DNA of 64,000 nucleotides from Brevibacterium yomogidense (GTDB lineage Bacteria; Actinomycetota; Actinomycetes; Actinomycetales; Brevibacteriaceae). The stretch spans positions 1 through 64,000 of the forward strand of contig NZ_FWFF01000014.1 of NCBI RefSeq assembly GCF_900163715.1, given 5' to 3'. Of the stretch, positions 49,477 to 59,143 are shown piece by piece. The notes under the pieces are model-generated. The model was not told the DNA's origin, searched no databases, and saw only the letters and a list, made by a program, of their open reading frames with translations. Numbering within the stretch: the stretch's first letter is position 1; every line of letters begins with the position of its first letter. The translations under genes and the position numbers were made by a program.

Positions 49477-50559
49477 GGACGCCGAATCCGTCCGAGACTG
49501 ATAGCGGTTGAAGCCGATGAGGGTGAGACCGATGAGTGCGGACGCCGTGATGAGGGCTCCTATCGTCTCCGTGGGGCGGTCCTCGGCGGGCCCGATGCGG
49601 GGATCGTCTGCGGGCGCAGGGGCGGTCGCGACGGTGTGGAACATCGAGTCGTCACCGGCGGTGCCCATCCACGCGGCGACCATGAGGAGGATCCGCGCGA
49701 CGATGTTGAGCGAGAGCATGATAGCGATGACCGGCCCGAACAGCGCTGCGGACGGCGATCCGGAGAACATGTCGATGAGGATCGTGGCGAACTGGACGAT
49801 GATGGCCAGCACGATGGCGCCGACGAGGGATCCCTTCCGCTTGGTCCCGACCGGGATCGGCGCGGAGGGCAGCAGCGTGAACACGAGGAACAGCAGCAGC
49901 CAGAACGTCGCGGCCATCACGACGATCGGCACCAGCTGGAATACCGGATCCATCCAGCCCGGAAGCTCGAGCCAGGCCACGATGACGCTGCGCAGGCTCG
50001 TCGAGACGATGGAGAGGCTGACCGCCAGCCCCGCTCCCACGAGGATCACGAGCAGGGTGATGGTGTTGTTGACGACGCGCGGGACGAACCCGTCCTCGTC
50101 CTTCTGGACACCGTCGTCCGACAGCTGCGACCGCACCGCGTCCTTGAGGTTCCCGATGAACCCCTGAGCGGTGTAGAGCGCGGAGATGATCGCCACGATG
50201 CCGACTCCGCGCCAGCCGCTGAGGAACTGCTGGAGCATGTCGACCACTGCGGCGCTGCCGCCCATCGCAGAGATCTGCTCGGTCGCAGCCGTCATGAGGT
50301 CCGGTCTGACGATCTCCAGGAAGAACCCCAGCGCGGAGAACGCGAACATGAGGATCGGGACGAGTGCGAGCACGAGGAAGTACGTGATCGCCGCGGCGAA
50401 CTGGTTGCCCAGCCTCTGCCCGTACCTCGTGAGCGTGTCGCGCAGGTGGGCGACGGCGGGTCGCCGCATCAGCTGCTGGGCGGTTCCGCGGCCTGCCGCT
50501 CGCTTCGACGTGGTGAGGATGCGGTCGGCTGCGTTCGGGTTTGCAGTCATGTGCTTCAT
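49465..50559 (-). CDS. YihY/virulence factor BrkB family membrane protein
   Basis: A 364-residue membrane protein with six helices in the YihY/YhjD order. NQFAAAITYFLVLALVPILMFAFSALGFF is the first helix pair, LYTAQGFIGNLKDA the conserved loop, and SMFHTVATAP lies near the C-terminal cytoplasmic part. A hydrophobic helix is added at the end (ALITASALIGLTLIGFN). The function of this family is not settled; once called RNase BN, it is now seen as a membrane permease-like protein. MKHMTANP at 50559 or MTANP at 50550 is the start. It is divergent from a DedA gene. Confidence 0.88.
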   Translation of the reverse strand: MKHMTANPNAADRILTTSKRAAGRGTAQQLMRRPAVAHLRDTLTRYGQRLGNQFAAAITYFLVLALVPILMFAFSALGFFLEIVRPDLMTAATEQISAMGGSAAVVDMLQQFLSGWRGVGIVAIISALYTAQGFIGNLKDAVRSQLSDDGVQKDEDGFVPRVVNNTITLLVILVGAGLAVSLSIVSTSLRSVIVAWLELPGWMDPVFQLVPIVVMAATFWLLLFLVFTLLPSAPIPVGTKRKGSLVGAIVLAIIVQFATILIDMFSGSPSAALFGPVIAIMLSLNIVARILLMVAAWMGTAGDDSMFHTVATAPAPADDPRIGPAEDRPTETIGALITASALIGLTLIGFNRYQSRTDSASGRR

Positions 50560-50632
50560 ACTACGTGCGTGTCTGCCTCACGTGCAGGAACACCTGAGGG
50601 GACATGCAGGTCCGGGCCGTATGCTTGGGTCC

Positions 50633-51364
50633 ATGCCCGTGTCTCTCGTCGCTCCGACCCGCATCCCAGCGCTCTCCATGGAGGCAGCAGCCCAGTCGCC
50701 GTCGCTGACTGATCGCTTCACGGAATGGGTCGTGACCGTCATGGAAGTCGTGGGCGCGCCGGGGGTGGGACTCCTCGTCGCCCTCGAGAACCTCTTCCCG
50801 CCCATTCCCAGTGAACTGATCCTGCCGCTGGCGGGGTTCACCGCGAGCCTGGGGGAGATGAGCCTCGTCTCCGCGATCGCCTGGGCGACCATCGGCTCGG
50901 TGGTCGGCGCACTCGCGCTCTACTGGGTGGGCCGGGCATTCGGCCACCAGCGGATCTCCCGCTGGGCGGCGAAGCTCCCGCTCGTCGATCCGGACGATGT
51001 CGACCGGACCGTGACCTGGTTCGTCCGCCACGGCGGCAAAGCCGTGTTCTTCGGTCGGATGATCCCGATCTTCCGGTCCCTCATATCGATCCCTGCCGGC
51101 ATCGAGCGCATGAGCCAGAGCTGGTTCCTGCTGCTGACCATGGCCGGGTCCCTCATCTGGAACACCGTGTTCGTGGTGCTGGGATTCTGGGTCGGCGAGA
51201 ACTACGCCGTGATCGAGGAGTACGCCGGCTGGTTCCAGCGCATCGTCATCGTCGTGGTCGTCGCGGCAGTCACGTGGTGGATCGTCCGGCGGGTGCGCCG
51301 GAACCGGGCCCGCAGGCCCGGTCAGCCCGGTCAGGATTCCGGCCCCGCGGCCTCGGACGCCTGA
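50633..51364 (+). CDS. DedA family membrane protein
   Basis: A 243-residue DedA/SNARE-associated (VTT) protein. ENLFPPIPSELILPLAGF is the re-entrant amphipathic region, YWVGRAFGH the middle and FFGRMIPIFRSLISIPAGIERM the second signature with the arginines needed for activity. Relatives flip or recycle undecaprenyl phosphate or phospholipid. About four full helices and a basic tail (RRVRRNRARRPG) are present. ATG 50633 has only weak ribosome-site support. Confidence 0.88.
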   Translation: MPVSLVAPTRIPALSMEAAAQSPSLTDRFTEWVVTVMEVVGAPGVGLLVALENLFPPIPSELILPLAGFTASLGEMSLVSAIAWATIGSVVGALALYWVGRAFGHQRISRWAAKLPLVDPDDVDRTVTWFVRHGGKAVFFGRMIPIFRSLISIPAGIERMSQSWFLLLTMAGSLIWNTVFVVLGFWVGENYAVIEEYAGWFQRIVIVVVVAAVTWWIVRRVRRNRARRPGQPGQDSGPAASDA

Positions 51365-51374
51365 GCGAGCCGGT

Positions 51375-51411
51375 CCTCGGTCACATCACCCGAGCCTCGG
51401 TCACTTCACCC
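51375..51411 (-). repeat. 17-bp direct duplication at the GST stop
   Basis: CCTCGGTCACATCACCC (51375-51391) and CCTCGGTCACTTCACCC (51395-51411) differ at one base with a period of 20 bp. The second copy holds the stop of the GST gene (51401-51403), the first further TGA triplets on the same strand. Confidence 0.88.
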
Positions 51412-52444
51412 AGGCGTCCGCGCTGTGCGCGTGGGGAACGACTTCGTCAGCGCGCGGCGGACCGGGGGGAGTGCCCTCGCCGAAGGGGGCGTCCTCGGCC
51501 AGTGACTCCCGACCGTGGTCCTCCAGCCAGCCGGACAGATCGGGCCCGACGGGGACGACCCCGGTGGGGTTGATGTCCTCGTGGACGATGAAGTAGTGCT
51601 CCTTGATCTGCTGGAAGTCGATCGTGTCGCCGAATCCGGGGGTCTGGAACAGATCGCGGGCGTAGCCCCAGAGCGCGGGGAAGTCCGTGAGTCGCTGACG
51701 GTTGCACTTGAAGTGCGAGTAGTAGACGGCGTCGAACCGGGCGAGTGTCGTGAACAGCCGCACGTCCGCCTCCGTGATCCGATCGCCCATGAGGAAGCGG
51801 CGGGTCGTCAGCCGCTCCTCGATCGTGTCGAGTGCGGTGAAGAGGCGGTCGAACGCCTTCTCATACGCGTCCTGTCCGCCTGCGAATCCGCAGCGGTACA
51901 CGCCGTTGTTGATCTCCGTGTAGATCAGGCGCATGACCGGATCCATCTCCTCGCGCAGCGACTCCGGGTACAGGTCCGGAGCCCCGTCGCGGTGGAAGCG
52001 CGTCCACTGCGAGGAGAAGTCGAGGGTGATCTGCGGGAAGTCGTTCGTGACGACGGCGCCGGTGGGGATGTCGACCACCGCGGGCACCGTGATGCCGCGC
52101 GGATAGTCGGGGAAGCGCGCGAAGAACGCCTGCTGGAGCCGCTCGATCCCCAGCACGGGGTCGACCCCGCCGGGGTCCAGATCGAACGTCCAGGAGCGCG
52201 CGTCGTGCGTGGGACCCGGCATGCCGAGTGAGATCGCGTCCTCGAGCCCCAGCAGGCGGCGGACGATCATCGTGCGGTTCGCCCAGGGACAGGCGCGTGC
52301 CGCGACGAGCCGGTAGCGACCCGTTTCGACGGGCCAATCGGCCTGCGGATCGTCGAGGATGCGGTCCTCGATGTACTGGGTGTCCCGGTTGAACTCAGCG
52401 CCCTGCTTCACATAGTTGCCGCGTGTCGAATGGTCGTCAGTCAT
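51401..52444 (-). CDS. Xi-class glutathione S-transferase-like (S-glutathionyl/mycothiolyl hydroquinone reductase)
   Basis: A 347-residue GST of the Xi (YqjG/ECM4) class. The catalytic CPWA motif is in RACPWANRTMIVRRLLG near residue 52, SWTFD and ITVPAVVD continue the thioredoxin domain, and TEADVRLFTTLARFDAVYYSHFKCN is the helical domain signature. Such enzymes reduce thiol adducts of quinones; in an actinobacterium the cofactor would be mycothiol rather than glutathione, by inference. The GTG/ATG start at 52444 lies before MTDDHSTRG. It stands between DedA and an acyl-CoA synthetase. Confidence 0.88.
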   Translation of the reverse strand: MTDDHSTRGNYVKQGAEFNRDTQYIEDRILDDPQADWPVETGRYRLVAARACPWANRTMIVRRLLGLEDAISLGMPGPTHDARSWTFDLDPGGVDPVLGIERLQQAFFARFPDYPRGITVPAVVDIPTGAVVTNDFPQITLDFSSQWTRFHRDGAPDLYPESLREEMDPVMRLIYTEINNGVYRCGFAGGQDAYEKAFDRLFTALDTIEERLTTRRFLMGDRITEADVRLFTTLARFDAVYYSHFKCNRQRLTDFPALWGYARDLFQTPGFGDTIDFQQIKEHYFIVHEDINPTGVVPVGPDLSGWLEDHGRESLAEDAPFGEGTPPGPPRADEVVPHAHSADAWVK

Positions 52445-52537
52445 GATGCGCTCCTGCTCCTGGCCCGGCTCGTGCTTCTGGCCCTGTGTCGGATCGTCGA
52501 CGGGATCGGGCCCCGGCGGGTGCCGGGGCCCGATGCG

Positions 52538-54358
52538 TCAGACGCCGTAGATGTCGTCCAGCACCTCGGAGAAGTCCTTGAGGACGATGTGCCGCTTCAC
52601 CGACTGCTTCGCGGAGAGGTAGCCGTTCTCCTCGCTCAGCGTCGCCGGGACGATCCTGAACTCGCGGATCGACTCCGCGCGGGACACCTTCTGGTTGACG
52701 CGGTCCACGGCCTTCGACACGGCCTCGTGGACCGTGGGGTGGATCGCTGCGTCCTCGAGGCTGAGGTCGGCACGGATCCCCTTGTTCGACAGCCAGCCCG
52801 GGAGCATCTCCTCATCGAGGAAGATCAGCGCGGCGATGAAGTTCCGGTTGTCGCCCACGACCATCGGCTGCCCGATGATGGGGTGGCGACGCAGGTCGTC
52901 CTCGAGCGGTGCGGGTGCCACGTTCTTGCCCGACGAGGTGACGATGAGCTCCTTCTTCCGGCCGGTGATGCGGAGGAAGCCGTCTGCATCGATCTCACCG
53001 ATGTCGCCCGTGCGCAGCCACTCGTCGTAGAAGGAGTCCGCGGTGGCCTCGGCGTTCTTCCAGTAGCCCTGGAAGACGCTCACGCCCTTCGCGAGCACCT
53101 CGCCGTCCGGTGCGATCGCGACGGCGCAGCCCGGCAGCGGCTTCCCGACAGTGCCCATGCGGGCATCGCTCGGGATGTTCACCGTGATGGGCGCGGTGGT
53201 CTCCGTGAGTCCGTACCCCTCGATGATGTTGACGCCGATGCCGCGGTAGAAGTGGCCCAGGTGCTCTCCCAGGGGACCTCCGCCGGAGACCGCATACTCG
53301 AGCTGACCGCCCATGACCGTGCGCAGCTTGCCGTAGACCAGCTTGTCGAACAGTGCGTGCTGGACCTTGAGGCTCAGCGACGGACCGCCCTCGTCCAGCG
53401 CGCGGGAGTACGCGACCGCTGCCTTCTGCGCCGCGTTGAAGATCTTCCCCTTGCCGTCCGCCTCCGCCTTCGCGCGTGCGGAGTTGAACACTTTCTCGAA
53501 CACGCGGGGCACGCCGAGGATGTAGGTGGGGCGCACCTCGGAGAGCGTGTCCGTGAGGCGACCCAGATCGGAGGTGTGGGCGAGCACGCTGCCGACGTTG
53601 ATGGCGAGCATCTGGACGAAGCGCGCGAACACGTGCGCGAGCGGCAGGAACAGGAGGCAGACGGAGCCGGGCGAGAAGACGGCGGGCACGTGCTGCTGGG
53701 CGGCTGCGACCGTCTGCACGAAGTTCCCGTGCGTGAGCACGCAGCCCTTCGAGCGACCGGTCGTGCCGGAGGTGTAGATGAGGGTCGCCGTCGTGTCGGG
53801 CGTGACGGCCGACCGACGGGATTCGAGCTCGTCATCGGTGACGGCCGCGCCGAGCGTGCGGAGCTCGTCGAGGCCGTCCTCCCCGAACACCCAGACGGGC
53901 ACCGTGCCGGCCGTGATCCCCGCGTCCTGGGCGCCGGTGCGTGCGCGATCCGCGTGCTCGCGCGTGTGGACGAGGCCGAACCGCACACCGGCATCCTCGA
54001 TCATCCAGCCGAGCTGATCGCGTGAGGAGGAGTCGTAGAAGGGGACCGTCACGCCGCCGGCGAACCAGATGGCGTAGTCGCAGACCGTCCACTCGTACGA
54101 GGTCGCACCGAACAGTGCGACGCCGCCCTCCGGCTCCAGGCCGGCCGCGATGAGGCCCTTCGCGACGGAGGCGACGTCCTCGACGAACTGAGCACCGCTC
54201 ACGTCCTCCCACTCGCCCGGCGATGTCTCGCGCAGCATCAGCGGAGCGGCTGGATCGGCCTGAACGCGGTCGAGGAGGACATCGGTGATCGAATCGCCGA
54301 GCCGGAAGTCGATCCCGTCGCCCGGCGTCTCGGTCTGCGGCATTGTCATCGAGCCCAT
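52538..54358 (-). CDS. Long-chain fatty-acid-CoA ligase (FadD15-like)
   Basis: A 606-residue AMP-forming ligase of the FACL4/FadD15 group. The ATP loop [30 protein letters not shown], and [31 protein letters not shown] are in order. The C-terminal lysine region reads [17 protein letters not shown]. It makes acyl-CoA for lipid synthesis or breakdown. ATG 54358 with GAGAGG upstream is chosen; a GTG-like start further up at 54418 is weaker. It is divergent from leuS across 157 bp. Confidence 0.92.
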   Translation of the reverse strand: MGSMTMPQTETPGDGIDFRLGDSITDVLLDRVQADPAAPLMLRETSPGEWEDVSGAQFVEDVASVAKGLIAAGLEPEGGVALFGATSYEWTVCDYAIWFAGGVTVPFYDSSSRDQLGWMIEDAGVRFGLVHTREHADRARTGAQDAGITAGTVPVWVFGEDGLDELRTLGAAVTDDELESRRSAVTPDTTATLIYTSGTTGRSKGCVLTHGNFVQTVAAAQQHVPAVFSPGSVCLLFLPLAHVFARFVQMLAINVGSVLAHTSDLGRLTDTLSEVRPTYILGVPRVFEKVFNSARAKAEADGKGKIFNAAQKAAVAYSRALDEGGPSLSLKVQHALFDKLVYGKLRTVMGGQLEYAVSGGGPLGEHLGHFYRGIGVNIIEGYGLTETTAPITVNIPSDARMGTVGKPLPGCAVAIAPDGEVLAKGVSVFQGYWKNAEATADSFYDEWLRTGDIGEIDADGFLRITGRKKELIVTSSGKNVAPAPLEDDLRRHPIIGQPMVVGDNRNFIAALIFLDEEMLPGWLSNKGIRADLSLEDAAIHPTVHEAVSKAVDRVNQKVSRAESIREFRIVPATLSEENGYLSAKQSVKRHIVLKDFSEVLDDIYGV

Positions 54359-54515
54359 GGTGGTACCTCTCTGCAGCGGTGCGGAACCCTCATCGTACTG
54401 GGACGTAACCTCCGTCACGAAACTCGAGCGGTCTGCAGTCGTGCCCGACTCCGCGCGGCCCGACAGGTCTAGGATGGGATGGTCCCTACGCCTGCCTCCG
54501 GAAGGATCCCCGCTG
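54359..54515. promoter_or_regulatory. Divergent acyl-CoA ligase/leuS intergenic region
   Basis: 157 bp. GAAGGAT (54501-54507) is the leuS ribosome site. No palindrome, T-box or strong promoter pair could be assigned by eye. Confidence 0.35.
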
Positions 54516-57404
54516 ATGACCGCTTCATCCGATCAGACGAGCCCCGTCGACCATCGGTACGACGCCGCTCTTGCGGATCGGATCGAGGGGAAGTGGCAGC
54601 GCCGCTGGGCGGAGGAGAAGACCTTCTCCGCTCCCAATCCGGTGGGAGACCTCGCGGTGGGCGCGGGCCCGGACGCGGCAGCGCGTGCCGATCGGAGCGA
54701 GCGGGACCACGTCTACCTGATGGACATGTTCCCCTACCCGTCCGGCAGGGGACTGCACGTCGGCCACCCCCTGGGGTACCTCGCCACCGACGTCTACGCC
54801 CGGTACCACCGCATGCGCGGCCACAACGTGATGCACGCGCTCGGCTACGACTCCTTCGGCCTGCCCGCAGAGCAGTTCGCCGTCCAGACGGGCCAGCACC
54901 CGCGGGTGACGACGGAAGAGAACATCGCGAACATGCGGCGGCAGCTGTCCCGGCTGGGTCTGGGGCACGACGCCGATCGCACGTTCTCGACCACGGATCC
55001 CGACTTCGTGCGCTGGACGCAGTGGATCTTCCTGCAGATCTTCAACAGCTGGTACGACCCGGAGGCCGCCGACGGGGCGGGCGCCGCGCGTCCGATCGAG
55101 ACACTCATCAGCCAGTTCGAGGACGGCCGTGCGACGGGCCGTGACCGCGGATGGTCGGATCTCACCGCCGCAGAGCGCGAAGACGTCCTCCAGGAGCACC
55201 GCCTGGCCTACATCTCCGATTCGCCGGTTAACTGGTGCCCGGGACTGGGCACCGTCCTCGCGAACGAGGAGGTCACCCCGGAGGGCCGCTCCGAACGGGG
55301 GAACTTCCCCGTGTTCACCCGGCGCCTGCGCCAGTGGAACATGCGCATCACGGCGTACGCGGATCGTCTGGCGGACGATCTGGACCTCGTCGAGTGGCCG
55401 GACGCGGTCAAGCAGATGCAGCGCAACTGGATCGGCAGGTCCACCGGAGCGCTGCTGCGGTACCCGGCAGACTCCGTGGAGATCGAGGTCTACACGACGC
55501 GGGCCGACACCCTGTTCGGGACGACCTACCTGGTCCTGTCGCCGGAGCACCCCCTGGTCGACGTGCTGACGCTCGACGCGTGGGACGCGTCAGTCCCGGA
55601 GTCCTGGCGCGGCGGTGCCGCGACCCCGCGCGAGGCCGTCGCCGCCTACCGTCGCGCGGCCGCCGCGAAGACCCCGGTCGAGCGGCAGGAGGACCGGACG
55701 AAGACCGGCGTCTTCACCGGCACCTACGTCGAGAACCCGGCGACCGGCGCGAGCCTGCCGGTGTTCGTCGCCGACTACGTGCTCATGAACTACGGCACGG
55801 GCGCCGTCATGGGCGTGCCCGGTGAGGACGCGCGGGACTGGGACTTCGCGAAGGCGTTCGGGCTGCCCTACATCCGCACGGTCCAGCCGCCCGCCGACCA
55901 CGACGAGGACACCGTGTTCACGGGCGACGGCGCGAAGATCAACTCCGCGAACGACGAGATCGACCTCAACGGCACGACCATCGAGGAGGCGAAGGCGAGC
56001 ACGCTCGCGTGGCTCGAGGGCAAGGGGCTCGCCGAGGCGTCGACCCAGTACCGCCTGCGCGACTGGCTGTTCTCCCGCCAGCGCTACTGGGGAGAGCCCT
56101 TCCCGATCGTCTACGACGAGGACGGCTCGCCGCACGCGATCCCCGACGAGCTGCTCCCGGTCGACCTGCCCGAGGTGCCGGACTTCTCGCCGCGCACGTT
56201 CGCCGCCGACGACGTGGACAGCGATCCGGAGGCTCCGCTGAGCCGGAACCGCGAGTGGGTCGAGGTGACCCTGGACCTGGGCGACGGTCCGCGCACCTAC
56301 CGTCGCGACACGAACACCATGCCGAACTGGGCGGGCTCCTCCTGGTACCAGTTCCGCTACGCCGACCCGCACAACGCCGAGGCGTTCGCGGCGCCTGAGA
56401 ACGAGACGTACTGGCTGGGGCCGAACAGCGCGAAGCCGGCCGGCGGTGCAGACCTCTACGTGGGCGGCGTCGAGCATGCCGTGCTCCACCTCCTGTACTC
56501 GCGGTTCTGGCACAAGGTGCTCTTCGACCTGGGTCACTCCACGTCGTTCGAGCCGTTCCACCGCCTCATCAACCAGGGGTACATCCAGGCCTACGCCTTC
56601 ACCGACGCACGCGGCGTGTACGTCCCTGCGGACGAGGTCGAGGAGCGGGTCGGCGACGACGGCACCTCCACCTGGTGGTTCGCCGGGGAGCAGGTCAGCC
56701 GCGAGTACGGCAAGATGGGCAAGTCGCTCAAGAACGTCGTGACTCCCGATGAGATGTACGAGCAGTACGGTGCGGACACGTTCCGCGTCTACGAGATGTC
56801 GATGGGACCGCTCGAGGTGTCGCGTGCCTGGGAGACCCGTGCGGTCGTGGGCGCCCACCGCTTCCTCCAGCGCGTCTGGCGGCTCGTGATCGATGAGGAG
56901 TCCGGCGCCCTGCGCGTCACCGACGAGCCGGCGGATGCGGAGACCCTGCGGGTCCTGCACCAGACGATCGCCGGGGTGCGGGACGACCTGGAGAACTTCC
57001 GCAACAACACGGCGGTGTCGAAGCTCATCGTGCTCACGAACCACCTCACCAAGTCGGCATCCGCCCCGCGTGAGGCGGTGGAGCCGCTGACCCTCATGCT
57101 CGCCCCGCTCGCCCCGCACATCGCGGAGGAGATCTGGGAGCAGCTCGGCCACGAGGAGACCCTCACGTACGAGGACTTCCCTGTGGCGGATGAGGCACAC
57201 CTCGTGGCGGACACCGTCACAGCGGTCGTGCAGGTGAAGGGCAAGGTCCGCGCACGGCTCGAGGTCGCCCCGGACATCTCCGCGGACGACCTGGAGCGCC
57301 TGGCGCTCGAGTCGCCCGGTGCTGTGCGGGCACTCGACGGGGCCGGTGTGCGGAAGGTGATCGTCAAGGCGCCCAAGCTCGTCAACATCGTGCCGGACGC
57401 CTGA
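54516..57404 (+). CDS. leuS: Leucyl-tRNA synthetase
   Basis: A 962-residue class Ia aminoacyl-tRNA synthetase. The HIGH-type motif is in [17 protein letters not shown], near residue 75. The large CP1 editing domain follows, with the threonine-rich [20 protein letters not shown] typical of LeuS editing. The KMSKS motif appears as [10 protein letters not shown], near residue 735, a variant found in other actinobacteria. The anticodon and C-terminal domains end at VNIVPDA. ATG 54516 with GAAGGAT upstream. Confidence 0.97.
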   Translation: MTASSDQTSPVDHRYDAALADRIEGKWQRRWAEEKTFSAPNPVGDLAVGAGPDAAARADRSERDHVYLMDMFPYPSGRGLHVGHPLGYLATDVYARYHRMRGHNVMHALGYDSFGLPAEQFAVQTGQHPRVTTEENIANMRRQLSRLGLGHDADRTFSTTDPDFVRWTQWIFLQIFNSWYDPEAADGAGAARPIETLISQFEDGRATGRDRGWSDLTAAEREDVLQEHRLAYISDSPVNWCPGLGTVLANEEVTPEGRSERGNFPVFTRRLRQWNMRITAYADRLADDLDLVEWPDAVKQMQRNWIGRSTGALLRYPADSVEIEVYTTRADTLFGTTYLVLSPEHPLVDVLTLDAWDASVPESWRGGAATPREAVAAYRRAAAAKTPVERQEDRTKTGVFTGTYVENPATGASLPVFVADYVLMNYGTGAVMGVPGEDARDWDFAKAFGLPYIRTVQPPADHDEDTVFTGDGAKINSANDEIDLNGTTIEEAKASTLAWLEGKGLAEASTQYRLRDWLFSRQRYWGEPFPIVYDEDGSPHAIPDELLPVDLPEVPDFSPRTFAADDVDSDPEAPLSRNREWVEVTLDLGDGPRTYRRDTNTMPNWAGSSWYQFRYADPHNAEAFAAPENETYWLGPNSAKPAGGADLYVGGVEHAVLHLLYSRFWHKVLFDLGHSTSFEPFHRLINQGYIQAYAFTDARGVYVPADEVEERVGDDGTSTWWFAGEQVSREYGKMGKSLKNVVTPDEMYEQYGADTFRVYEMSMGPLEVSRAWETRAVVGAHRFLQRVWRLVIDEESGALRVTDEPADAETLRVLHQTIAGVRDDLENFRNNTAVSKLIVLTNHLTKSASAPREAVEPLTLMLAPLAPHIAEEIWEQLGHEETLTYEDFPVADEAHLVADTVTAVVQVKGKVRARLEVAPDISADDLERLALESPGAVRALDGAGVRKVIVKAPKLVNIVPDA

Positions 57405-57452
57405 CACCCGACACCTGAGCGGGCCGCTGCGGGGCCGGGCTAGGCTGGTCGT

Positions 57453-58274
57453 ATGACCACCCCGACACCCGCAGCGATCCGCTCCGCACTGGGCGTGCGC
57501 CCCTCCATCGATCCGCATGCGGAGGTCGAGCGGCGGATCAGCTTCCTCGTCGAGTACGCGCGCCGGACCGGATCCCGGGGATTCGTCGTCGGGATCTCCG
57601 GCGGCCAGGATTCCAGCCTCGCCGGTCGACTCTGCCAGCTGGCGGCCGAAGACCTGCGGCAGCAGGGGATGCGGGCACGCTTCTGTGCGCTGCGCCTGCC
57701 GTACGGATCACAGCAGGACGCCGCCGACGCGTCGCTCGCACTCGATTTCATCCGGCCGGACGAGATCGTCGACTTCGACGTGCAGCCCGCGACCGACGCC
57801 CTGGTCAGGACTCATGACGAGGCCACCGGGCGTCCTCTTGCGGACTTCCACCGCGGCAACGTGAAGGCACGGATGCGCATGATCGCGCAGTACGCGGTCG
57901 CGGGCGCGCGAGGGTCCCTGGTGGTGGGCACCGACCACGCGGCCGAGGCGCTGACCGGGTTCTTCACGAAGTTCGGCGACGGTGCCGCGGACCTCGTCCC
58001 CCTCGCCGGGCTGACGAAGCGGCAGGGGGCCGCGATGCTGCGTGCTCTCGGCAGCCCCGACCGCCTGTGGGAGAAGGTGCCCACGGCTGATCTGCTCGAT
58101 GAGTCGCCGGGGGAGACCGACGAGAGCTCACTGGGTGTGAGCTACGCGGAGATCGATGATTTCCTGGAGGGCCGTGACGTGCCCGCGACCGTCACGCGGA
58201 CTCTCACAGAGAAGTTCTCCGTGTCCGAGCACAAGCGCCGCACCCCTCCGGGACCCGACGACGACTGGTGGTGA
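57453..58274 (+). CDS. nadE: Ammonia-dependent NAD+ synthase
   Basis: A 273-residue adenine-nucleotide alpha-hydrolase-type enzyme that amidates nicotinic acid adenine dinucleotide. The PP-loop is [10 protein letters not shown] at about 49-58. [44 protein letters not shown] and [12 protein letters not shown] are the standard NadE segments. With no glutaminase domain it depends on ammonia, like the E. coli enzyme. ATG 57453 is 48 bp after leuS. Confidence 0.96.
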   Translation: MTTPTPAAIRSALGVRPSIDPHAEVERRISFLVEYARRTGSRGFVVGISGGQDSSLAGRLCQLAAEDLRQQGMRARFCALRLPYGSQQDAADASLALDFIRPDEIVDFDVQPATDALVRTHDEATGRPLADFHRGNVKARMRMIAQYAVAGARGSLVVGTDHAAEALTGFFTKFGDGAADLVPLAGLTKRQGAAMLRALGSPDRLWEKVPTADLLDESPGETDESSLGVSYAEIDDFLEGRDVPATVTRTLTEKFSVSEHKRRTPPGPDDDWW

Positions 58275-58278
58275 GCGA

Positions 58279-58329
58279 CGACCGGTGGCGGGCCTCGACC
58301 GGTGGTGGGGCTCGACCGGTGGTGGACCT
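58279..58329 (+). repeat. Three 17-bp tandem repeats after nadE
   Basis: Units CGACCGGTGGCGGGCCT, CGACCGGTGGTGGGGCT and CGACCGGTGGTGGACCT fill 58279-58329, starting 4 bp after the nadE stop. Here the units contain no stop codon. Confidence 0.92.
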
Positions 58330-58361
58330 CGGGAGCGGTCAGTCGTCGGTGATGATCCGGG

Positions 58362-59051
58362 TCAGTCCTCGAGGAGGCTGCTCACGAGGACGACGCGGGA
58401 GAACTCCGACCGCGCCGTGAGGAATGCGTCCGCGTGCTCCTCCCCGGAGCGCTTGGCATCGGCGAAGGACTGCCAGCCGCCCTCACGGGTGTCGCCCGGG
58501 ACCAGCACGCGCTGACCGTCGAACTGAGCGGTCTCCGTGCGGATCCACTGATCGAGCGCACGAGCTGCGCGATAGAGGGACATGAAGGCGCGATGGACCT
58601 GGGGCTCGTCGAACCGCGTGTGCGAATTGTCGGCGAGGAACGCGGTCAGGGGCGCCGTGAGCTCCTCGGGGAAGTCGGTGACCTCCGCCTCGATCCGGAG
58701 TCTGCGGACGATCCCGTCGTCCTCCGGGAACGTCGCCTCGATGTCCGCGGCGATCTTCGCGTCCGCCCGTGCGAGCTCCTCCTGCGGGGTCTGGCTCAGC
58801 TCGACCGGGATATAGTCGTCGTGAGCGCTGGCGGCCTCGGACACGAGCGCGTCAATGCGATCCTGGAGATGCGTCCACGTGCGCGACCACCCGATGACAG
58901 CCCCGAGCACGAGCAGCACGGCGAGCAGGAGCAGCACCCACGCGATCCCGTGGAGCGGCGGGATGAGTGCGCAGACGAGCAGGATCGCCCCCGCGGCGGC
59001 CACGACGACGGCGGACGGGGTGTTGACGAGGAAGTCACCGATACGCTTCAC
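58362..59051 (-). CDS. Hypothetical protein with two N-terminal membrane helices
   Basis: A 229-residue protein of unknown family. A hydrophobic hairpin at about 12-33 and 37-57 anchors it. The rest is cytoplasmic and mostly helical: an acidic region (ELSQTPQEELARADAKIAAD) then a segment with RIEAEVTDFPEELTAPLTAFLADNSHTRFDEP and RAARALDQWIRTETAQFDGQRVLVPGD. The GTG at 59051 follows AGGGA almost without spacing, so the start is uncertain. It converges with nadE. Confidence 0.65.
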   Translation of the reverse strand: MKRIGDFLVNTPSAVVVAAAGAILLVCALIPPLHGIAWVLLLLAVLLVLGAVIGWSRTWTHLQDRIDALVSEAASAHDDYIPVELSQTPQEELARADAKIAADIEATFPEDDGIVRRLRIEAEVTDFPEELTAPLTAFLADNSHTRFDEPQVHRAFMSLYRAARALDQWIRTETAQFDGQRVLVPGDTREGGWQSFADAKRSGEEHADAFLTARSEFSRVVLVSSLLED

Positions 59052-59143
59052 TCCCTCAGAGTACCTGCGCGGCCGGTGTCGCCTAAGCTGATGCGCGTAC
59101 CGCGCGTCGCCTGGATGCGAGCACGACGATGAGAAGGAGCGCC

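Noticed and set aside
47113-50712. A 1199-codon open frame on the plus strand
   Set aside because: It lies antisense to glpK, gap and yihY, which have clear domains. Its Arg/Gly/Asp/Val-rich translation is the usual GC-rich shadow.
54359-54515. T-box leader before leuS
   Set aside because: The region is too short and lacks the antiterminator bulge and specifier stem; the same holds for glyQS.
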